Source: Bacteroidales bacterium (GTDB lineage: Bacteria > Bacteroidota > Bacteroidia > Bacteroidales > JACABE01). From it: a DNA stretch of 44,976 bases. Shown here one piece after another: positions 39,980-44,976 of the stretch. The position numbers were made by a program, and so were the translations under genes. The DNA lies in contig JAHEYQ010000010.1 of the NCBI GenBank assembly GCA_023251515.1, positions 48,100 to 93,075 of the forward strand, in the 5' to 3' direction. A model generated the notes under the pieces. That model was not told the origin of the DNA, did no database searches, and was given only the letters and a program-made list of their open reading frames with translations. Position 1 is the first letter of the stretch; every line of letters begins with the position of its first letter.

Positions 39980-41524
39980 ATGATGAGATTTTTTTATTTT
40001 ATAATTGGATTAATAATATTTATATTTATCAGTACGACAGATGGTTTGATAGCACAAACTAAAAAACCAATCAGAGCTGAAATAGAAACTAAGAATGATG
40101 CTGATCCATTTTATATTGCCAATATAAGCAATGGTGGTGTAATTGTTATCAATCGTTTAAATGAGTTTTTGGACAGAAAAACTCAAAATTGGGCTTTTAC
40201 CAATTTTGATAATAATTTACAGAAAAAATGGATAAAAAAGATTCCGTTAAATAATGATTTATCTTATCAAGGTTTTGATTTTGATGAAGATACGATATAT
40301 TTCTTTTTTCATAAAGAAAACAAAAAATCCAACGATAACAATCTTACAATCATAGCTTTTGATAGAGTCAAAAATGGGAATAGTATAAGCAATATACAAA
40401 TTTCTGAGAAAACAAGACTTACTACATTAAAAGTATTTAATCACACTGCTTTTTTTACATCTGCAAATAAAGATAAAATTTTTCTGAATATCTTTAATTT
40501 CAAACAACGCATTAATAAAGAGATTGATATAGATGATTCTAAAGATCTTGATGTAGAAGATTTGGAAATAGATACGATTAATCATAAAATTTTTATTGTA
40601 CAAAAAAAGGAAATAAGTAGAAAGGATAATAAGCTGATATTAAAGGAATTTAATATAGAAGGAACAATGCTTTCAACCAAAGAAATATTAAATAATGATG
40701 ATAGTAAAAAAATACTAACTGCATCTTTGGCTTTTCTAAAAGATGGGAAAGTAGCGCTTACGGGTTCATATAATTTATCTGGTGAAAAACCAAACGTATA
40801 TAATGAAACTTCTGTTTTGGAAGCTGCAGGAATGTATTATGTAAAAATTGAAAGTAATAATTTCAGATTTAAATATTTTAATTTCCTGATTTTCGATGAA
40901 ATAAATAAATATCTGAACAAAAGAGAAATTGCCAAAATCAAAAAAATGCAGGAAAGCAAAGAAAAAGAGTTTTCATTAAATTATATGTTGGTAGAGCATG
41001 ATCTGATCCAAAATAACGGGAAATTAATTATGCTTTCTGAAGCTTTTTATCCTGAATATCGGACAGTTTCTGATATGTCGTATGATTATTATGGAAGAAT
41101 GGTGCCAACTTCACGTACCATTTTTGATGGTTTCAGATATACAAATGCTTTTATTTTATGCCTGGATGAAGATGGAAATATTTTGTGGAACAATTTGTTT
41201 GATATATGGAATATTATTTCAATGGAAGTTAAAGAAAGAGTGAGTATTATGCCTTTAAAAGATGAATATGTATTTGCATATAACAACGAAGGCGAACTGG
41301 TTTATAAAACAATCAGCGATTCAGTTACAATTTCTGAAATTGACAATACCAAGCTTGAGCTTCCTTATGCAAATGATAAAATCATGGAGAATCCATCTGC
41401 AAATATTGAATGGTGGTACGATAATTATTTTTTGTGTTATGGTTTGCAAATTATTAAAAATAATGCACTTGCAAACAAAAGCAAACGAACTGTCTTTTAT
41501 CTGAACAAAATTATTTTTGAATAA
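39980..41524 (+). CDS. Large exported protein of unknown function, paralogue of the 27.2-kb gene
   Basis: Two consecutive ATGs (39980, 39983) give about 514 residues with a signal peptide (MMRFFYFIIGLIIFIFISTT, then DGLIAQ). An upstream ATG at 39941 lies before the promoter box and is rejected. The body has the same G/D-x-[IL]-x-W strand ends as its paralogue: NNLQKKWIKKIPL and DEDGNILWNNLFD. It also has LVEHDLIQNNGKLIMLSEAF and a Tyr-rich loop (MSYDYYGRMVPTSRTIFDGF) in the position of the paralogue's Ser/Tyr-rich loop. A beta-propeller-like fold is inferred. No known domain and no T9SS sorting signal are seen, so a periplasmic location is likely. A terminator follows directly. Confidence 0.7.
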   Translation: MMRFFYFIIGLIIFIFISTTDGLIAQTKKPIRAEIETKNDADPFYIANISNGGVIVINRLNEFLDRKTQNWAFTNFDNNLQKKWIKKIPLNNDLSYQGFDFDEDTIYFFFHKENKKSNDNNLTIIAFDRVKNGNSISNIQISEKTRLTTLKVFNHTAFFTSANKDKIFLNIFNFKQRINKEIDIDDSKDLDVEDLEIDTINHKIFIVQKKEISRKDNKLILKEFNIEGTMLSTKEILNNDDSKKILTASLAFLKDGKVALTGSYNLSGEKPNVYNETSVLEAAGMYYVKIESNNFRFKYFNFLIFDEINKYLNKREIAKIKKMQESKEKEFSLNYMLVEHDLIQNNGKLIMLSEAFYPEYRTVSDMSYDYYGRMVPTSRTIFDGFRYTNAFILCLDEDGNILWNNLFDIWNIISMEVKERVSIMPLKDEYVFAYNNEGELVYKTISDSVTISEIDNTKLELPYANDKIMENPSANIEWWYDNYFLCYGLQIIKNNALANKSKRTVFYLNKIIFE

Positions 41525-41528
41525 AAAA

Positions 41529-41548
41529 AGCTGCAAGAAAATGCAGCT
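41529..41548. terminator. Bidirectional terminator
   Basis: AGCTGCA and TGCAGCT form a 7-base stem with a 6-base loop, with an A-run before and a T-run after. It serves the secreted-protein gene (+) and the convergent ferritin-like gene (-). Confidence 0.85.
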
Positions 41549-41571
41549 TTTTTTTATTATTCAACAAAAAA

Positions 41572-42075
41572 TTAGAATGGCCAGAAATTATTATCATTCC
41601 AAATATCTTCTTTCAATTCTTCATTTAATTTGTGTAAAATATGCTGATGACCTGTTTCCCAATCGGCTAACATTTTATACAAAGCTTTTTCATTTACATC
41701 AGTTGCAGATTCAGCTCTGTCCGAATAAACTTTAACTGCTCTGGTTTCGAAATCCATAGCAGCTGAAATAGCAGCAGCTTCAAAACTTGCAGCTGTAATT
41801 TGTTTCTTGATATCGTCAGATAAAACTTTCATTGCGATTTCATCGTTAGCTTCTTCATGATGTTCAGTTTTCAAAAACTCATTTGTTTTCACATAATGAG
41901 CAAACTGACGTGAAAGGAATTTGATATGTTCATCTTCTTCTTCAGCCATCATGGTAAATATTTTCTTAGCAGCTTCGCTATCAGATTTTTCTGCTACATT
42001 GCTGTAAAAAGCTTTTCCTCTTCTTTCGAGCAAAATAGCTTCTTTTAAAATGTCTATTGCGGTTTTATTTTCCAT
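41572..42075 (-). CDS. Ferritin-like/rubrerythrin-type diiron protein
   Basis: The 167-residue helical protein has the diiron ligand pattern of a ferritin-like four-helix bundle: AILLERRGKAFY (Glu), MMAEEEDEHIKFL (ExxH), MDFETRAVKVYSDRAE (Glu) and LADWETGHQHIL (ExxxH). There is no C-terminal rubredoxin domain, so it is an erythrin-type protein rather than a classical rubrerythrin. Such proteins deal with peroxide or store iron in anaerobes. It ends in an unusual aromatic tail (IWNDNNFWPF). The gene is alone, divergent from the kinase-RapZ gene. Confidence 0.88.
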   Translation of the reverse strand: MENKTAIDILKEAILLERRGKAFYSNVAEKSDSEAAKKIFTMMAEEEDEHIKFLSRQFAHYVKTNEFLKTEHHEEANDEIAMKVLSDDIKKQITAASFEAAAISAAMDFETRAVKVYSDRAESATDVNEKALYKMLADWETGHQHILHKLNEELKEDIWNDNNFWPF

Positions 42076-42157
42076 TTGTATATATTTTTTATTAGAAATT
42101 TGTCATTTTATTGTTCAACAAAATTAGTAAAAAAATAATAAACAAGCCTATTTTTAT

Positions 42158-42165
42158 TACTTTTG
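42158..42165 (+). promoter_or_regulatory. -7 box of the kinase-RapZ gene
   Basis: TACTTTTG, a full TAnnTTTG match, 63 bases before the ATG at 42229. No clear -33 element. Confidence 0.4.
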
Positions 42166-42228
42166 TAGCTTATTTTATTAAATTTAAAATAAGCGTTTTA
42201 ATATTTTCTTAATTATTTAATTACCATA

Positions 42229-43650
42229 ATGATAGAAAAAAAAATCACTCAGCTATTTGAAAGTTGGGCAAATAAAAAACTTAAAAGCATTTTCAAATTA
42301 CCTGCATCAGGTTCTTACAGAAGTTATTACCGAATTGTTTCAGATGGCAATACTTATCTGGGTGTTCATAATAATGACAACAAAGAAAATAATGCATTTA
42401 TAGCTTTTTCAAAAGAGTTTCTGAAATTAAATTTGAATGTGCCTGAAATATACGCTGTTAATCATTCTGAAAATATTTATCTGATTGAAGATTTTGGCGA
42501 TGAAACCTTGTTTAATAGATTGCAAAAAATCAGGAATGATACTGATGATAAAACAGAAATTATTGTCTTATATAAAAAAGTTTTAAAGGAACTTCCCAGA
42601 TTTCAAATAACTGCTTCTGAACATATTGATTATGACAACTGCTATCCTCGCAAGCAATTTGACAAACAATCAATGATGTGGGATTTAAATTATTTTAAAT
42701 ATTATTTTTTGAAGCTAGCACAAATTCCATTTGACGAGCAATTATTGGAGGAAGATTTTGAAAAGTTTGTTGCTTTTTTACTAAAAACCGAAACCAATTA
42801 TTTTCTATATCGTGATTTTCAATCGAGAAACATCATGTTAAAGAATGAAAATCCGTATTTTATAGATTATCAGGGCGGGAGAAAAGGTGCTTTACAATAT
42901 GATGTTGCCTCTTTGCTTTATGATGCAAAAGCTGATTTAGATAACGAAACCAGAACGGAATTACTTGATTTTTATCTTGATGAATTATCTGTTTATATTA
43001 AAGTTGATAAGCAGGAATTTAAATCATTTTTGTATCCTTATGTGATTATTAGAATATTACAAGCTATGGGAGCTTATGGTTTCAGAGGGTTTTACGAAAA
43101 TAAACCTTTATTTCTTCAAAGCATACCTTATGCAATAAATAACTTAAATTATTTACTCGAAAATATTGAATTAAAAACAGATACAAATTATTTGTTTGAA
43201 GTTCTACATAATTTGAAAAATTCGGTAAAAATAAATCATATTATTAATTCTCAAAAACTTAAGATTAAAATAAATAGTTTTTCATTTAAAAAGCAACATC
43301 CTGCTGATAATAGCGGTAATGGCGGAGGCTTTGTATTTGATTGCAGAGCATTGCCAAACCCTGGCAGATTAGATTATTATAAAACTTTAACAGGAAAAAA
43401 TCAAGAAGTAATTAACTATCTTGAGAATGATAAAAATGTAATTCAATTTGTTAACAATGTATTTGCATTGGTTTCAATTTCTATTGATAATTACATAGAA
43501 AGAGGCTTTGAAAATCTGATGATTAGCTTTGGATGTACTGGAGGTCAGCATCGTTCAGTTTATTGTGCTGAAAAATTAGCTATGTTGATTTTTGATAGGT
43601 TTAGAATTCAAGCTGATGTATATCATATTGAACAAGCCGATAGAAAATAA
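42229..43650 (+). CDS. Phosphotransferase (APH/AmgK-like) fused to a RapZ C-terminal domain
   Basis: The 473-residue protein has two domains. Residues 1-325 form an aminoglycoside-phosphotransferase-like kinase: LPASGSYRSYYRIVS (nucleotide loop), IYLIEDFGDETLF, catalytic loop YRDFQSRNIM and metal-binding IDYQGGRKG. Residues about 345-473 match the C-terminal domain of RapZ: GFVFDCRALPNPGRLDYY, then FENLMISFGCTGGQHRSVYC and FRIQADVYHIEQADRK. Relatives of the kinase part (AmgK) phosphorylate MurNAc/GlcNAc at the anomeric position in cell-wall recycling. RapZ's C-domain senses glucosamine-6-phosphate and binds RNA in E. coli. A fused sugar kinase and sugar-phosphate sensor would be logical, but that is inference. 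The usual nucleotidyltransferase partner is not adjacent. Confidence 0.88.
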   Translation: MIEKKITQLFESWANKKLKSIFKLPASGSYRSYYRIVSDGNTYLGVHNNDNKENNAFIAFSKEFLKLNLNVPEIYAVNHSENIYLIEDFGDETLFNRLQKIRNDTDDKTEIIVLYKKVLKELPRFQITASEHIDYDNCYPRKQFDKQSMMWDLNYFKYYFLKLAQIPFDEQLLEEDFEKFVAFLLKTETNYFLYRDFQSRNIMLKNENPYFIDYQGGRKGALQYDVASLLYDAKADLDNETRTELLDFYLDELSVYIKVDKQEFKSFLYPYVIIRILQAMGAYGFRGFYENKPLFLQSIPYAINNLNYLLENIELKTDTNYLFEVLHNLKNSVKINHIINSQKLKIKINSFSFKKQHPADNSGNGGGFVFDCRALPNPGRLDYYKTLTGKNQEVINYLENDKNVIQFVNNVFALVSISIDNYIERGFENLMISFGCTGGQHRSVYCAEKLAMLIFDRFRIQADVYHIEQADRK

Positions 43651-43734
43651 TATTGAAAATCTATCGTTATAAATATTTATTATCTACAACATTTATTTTT
43701 TTATTTTTAAAGCGATTATGTTTAAAAAAAATTA

Positions 43735-43742
43735 TAAATTTG
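43735..43742 (+). promoter_or_regulatory. -7 box of the 43.8-kb gene
   Basis: TAAATTTG, a full TAnnTTTG match, 30 bases before the ATG at 43773. The -33 region is weak. Confidence 0.45.
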
Positions 43743-43772
43743 CAGTGAAAAAATTTAATTAGCAATAAAAAC

Positions 43773-44393
43773 ATGAACAAAAAATTAATCATTCAAATCG
43801 TATTAATAGTTGTTGCTATTGTATTGAGTTACATGGTATATGACAGTATAATGAAACCAGTTAGATTTAACGAACAAGTTAATAAAAGAGAAGAAGCTAT
43901 CATTGAAAAGCTTAAAGATATCAGAACAATACAAGTTGCATATAAAAGTATATATAATAGATATACAGGTAGTTTTGATACTTTAATAGATTTTTTGAAA
44001 AATGGCAAATTGCCAATTATCAAGAAAATAGGAAATGTACCTGATTCTTTAACAGAAGAACAAGCATTGAAAATGAAATTAGTAAGTCGTGATACTGTTT
44101 ATGTAAATGCTTTTGAAGAATTATTTAAAGGGAAAAAAGAAATTGATCTTACAAAACTTAAAATTATTCCTCATTCAGATAATAAAGAATTCTCTATAAA
44201 AGCAGCCATTATTACAAAAAGCTCTATTCAGGTGCCTGTATTTGAGATAACTGCTAAATATGATGATTATCTTATCGGAATGGATGAACAATTGATATTA
44301 AATAAAAAAACAAAAGCAACTGATCTCAACAGATTTGATGGACTGAAATTAGGTTCTTTAGATGAACCTTCAACAGATGGAAACTGGGAATAA
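43773..44393 (+). CDS. Membrane-anchored protein of unknown function
   Basis: The 206-residue protein has one N-terminal membrane segment (IIQIVLIVVAIVLSYMVYDS, no cleavage site). A helical stretch (QVNKREEAIIEKLKDIRTIQ, then VAYKSIYNRYTGSFDTLIDF) follows, and a mixed domain (IPHSDNKEFSIKAAIITKSS, PVFEITAKYDDYLIGMDEQL) ends in an acidic tail. The long first helix followed by a short soluble part looks vaguely pilin-like, but no prepilin cleavage motif is visible. It lies 16 bases before the DUF3822 gene, an association I recall from other Bacteroidota genomes, so the two probably work together. Confidence 0.7.
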   Translation: MNKKLIIQIVLIVVAIVLSYMVYDSIMKPVRFNEQVNKREEAIIEKLKDIRTIQVAYKSIYNRYTGSFDTLIDFLKNGKLPIIKKIGNVPDSLTEEQALKMKLVSRDTVYVNAFEELFKGKKEIDLTKLKIIPHSDNKEFSIKAAIITKSSIQVPVFEITAKYDDYLIGMDEQLILNKKTKATDLNRFDGLKLGSLDEPSTDGNWE

Positions 44394-44409
44394 TTAATAT
44401 TTAAAATAG

Positions 44410-44976
44410 ATGACGATTTCGCTTAATCCAACAGAAAATTTATTTGACCCGTCAATAAATAAACAGAATTATAGTTCAATCAGTCTATCTATTCAGTTGT
44501 CGTTAAATTATTTATCTTTTAGCATTATAGACAATAGCCAGAATAAATTTCTGGCTATTGTTAATTATACTTTTCCCGAAAAAGTTTCACCTTATAAATT
44601 GGCTGAATTTATTGCTAAACTTTTTGAATACGAAAATTTGTTGAAAAAAGATTATAAGAACGTAATTATCAGCTACGAAACTGCTCAATCTACTTTAATT
44701 CCCGAAGAATTATTTGACAGTAATCATATTGATACTTATCTGAAATTTCAACATACTGATTTTGAAGATAAAGTTATTTTATACAATTCTGTTGAAGAAC
44801 TGAATCTTTATTCTGTTTTTGCTATTCCAAAGTGTATAAATACTGTTTTTCAGAACAATTTGTCGAATTATAAGATAATTCACAGCGCTCAGAGTTTTTT
44901 TGAAAGTGTGTATAAAAACTTTAGTTCGCAAAGTAATTTCAACAACAAAGTGTTTGTTGATATTGAAAATTATTCT
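44410..44976 (+). CDS. DUF3822 family protein, 3' partial
   Basis: The frame opens at the ATG at 44410 and runs to the window end (189 codons), so the C-terminus is missing. The N-terminal part (INKQNYSSISLSIQLSLNYL, then SFSIIDNSQNKFLAIVNYTF) and the stretch YKNVIISYETAQSTLIPEEL (F)DS match the DUF3822 pattern, an actin/hexokinase-like ATPase-fold family of Bacteroidota in which LIPxxLF is frequent. The function is unknown. In many genomes it precedes a 16S rRNA methyltransferase (rsmD) gene, which would lie beyond the window. It follows the anchored protein gene by 16 bases. Confidence 0.8.
   Translation, partial: MTISLNPTENLFDPSINKQNYSSISLSIQLSLNYLSFSIIDNSQNKFLAIVNYTFPEKVSPYKLAEFIAKLFEYENLLKKDYKNVIISYETAQSTLIPEELFDSNHIDTYLKFQHTDFEDKVILYNSVEELNLYSVFAIPKCINTVFQNNLSNYKIIHSAQSFFESVYKNFSSQSNFNNKVFVDIENYS

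Noticed and set aside
1..44976. tRNA, rRNA, phage or plasmid replication genes
   Set aside because: None recognised on either strand; the accessory content is limited to introns, cassettes, one IS and repeats.

Overview
The window is AT-rich DNA from a member of the Bacteroidota, probably an anaerobic or microaerobic Bacteroidales/Marinilabiliales-type organism. The evidence is a type IX secretion C-terminal sorting domain, a TonB receptor/DUF4249 pair, many TAnnTTTG -7 promoter boxes, many short-signal lipoproteins, a tungsten-type aldehyde:ferredoxin oxidoreductase, a kinase-RapZ C-domain fusion and a DUF3822 protein. No rRNA or tRNA gene was recognised.

Layout. 1-6.5 kb: the end of a serine-hydrolase gene, an AraC-type regulator with an HMA-like N-terminus, an ECF sigma factor with a membrane-anchored beta-barrel partner and a lipoprotein, a cyclophilin, a small lipoprotein and a T9SS cargo protein. 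6.5-10.5 kb (minus strand): an outer-membrane operon (barrel-like protein, TonB-dependent receptor, DUF4249 lipoprotein) ending at a strong bidirectional hairpin. 10.5-20.4 kb: an accessory island. It holds two integron-like cassettes on the minus strand (an OM protein plus a Crp/Fnr regulator; a small membrane protein). Two identical group IIC introns sit head-to-tail with no spacer inside the attC-like hairpin between the cassettes, and a decayed third intron end lies at the far cassette boundary. The island continues with a DUF6261 gene, a 42-bp tandem repeat array, an intact IS256-family element with an 8-bp target duplication, and the C-terminal stub of an HlyD-type secretion gene.

20.4-45 kb is mostly core genome: aor; an IPExxxVDY-like protein, a membrane protein and a MazG-like pyrophosphohydrolase; panD, a YbhN-like membrane protein and rfaE2; a secreted protein; radA; the lipid/ribosome operon DUF177-rpmF-plsX-fabH; an Nramp transporter; a lipoprotein; a type II NADH dehydrogenase with DUF169; DUF2185 with a B12-binding radical SAM protein; a second member of the secreted-protein family; a ferritin-like protein; the kinase-RapZ fusion; a small anchored protein; and the start of a DUF3822 gene.

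The most interesting signal is the cassette array. The first bases of each cassette are the reverse complement of the box at its own far end (GTTAGCGG with CCGCTAAC; GTTGGTGG with CCACCA interrupted by an intron end). This is what cassette circularisation through an attC site predicts. The sequences depart from the classical attC consensus and no integrase lies in the window. Group IIC introns appear to have used these sites at least twice, in the same register and on the strand opposite to the cassette genes.
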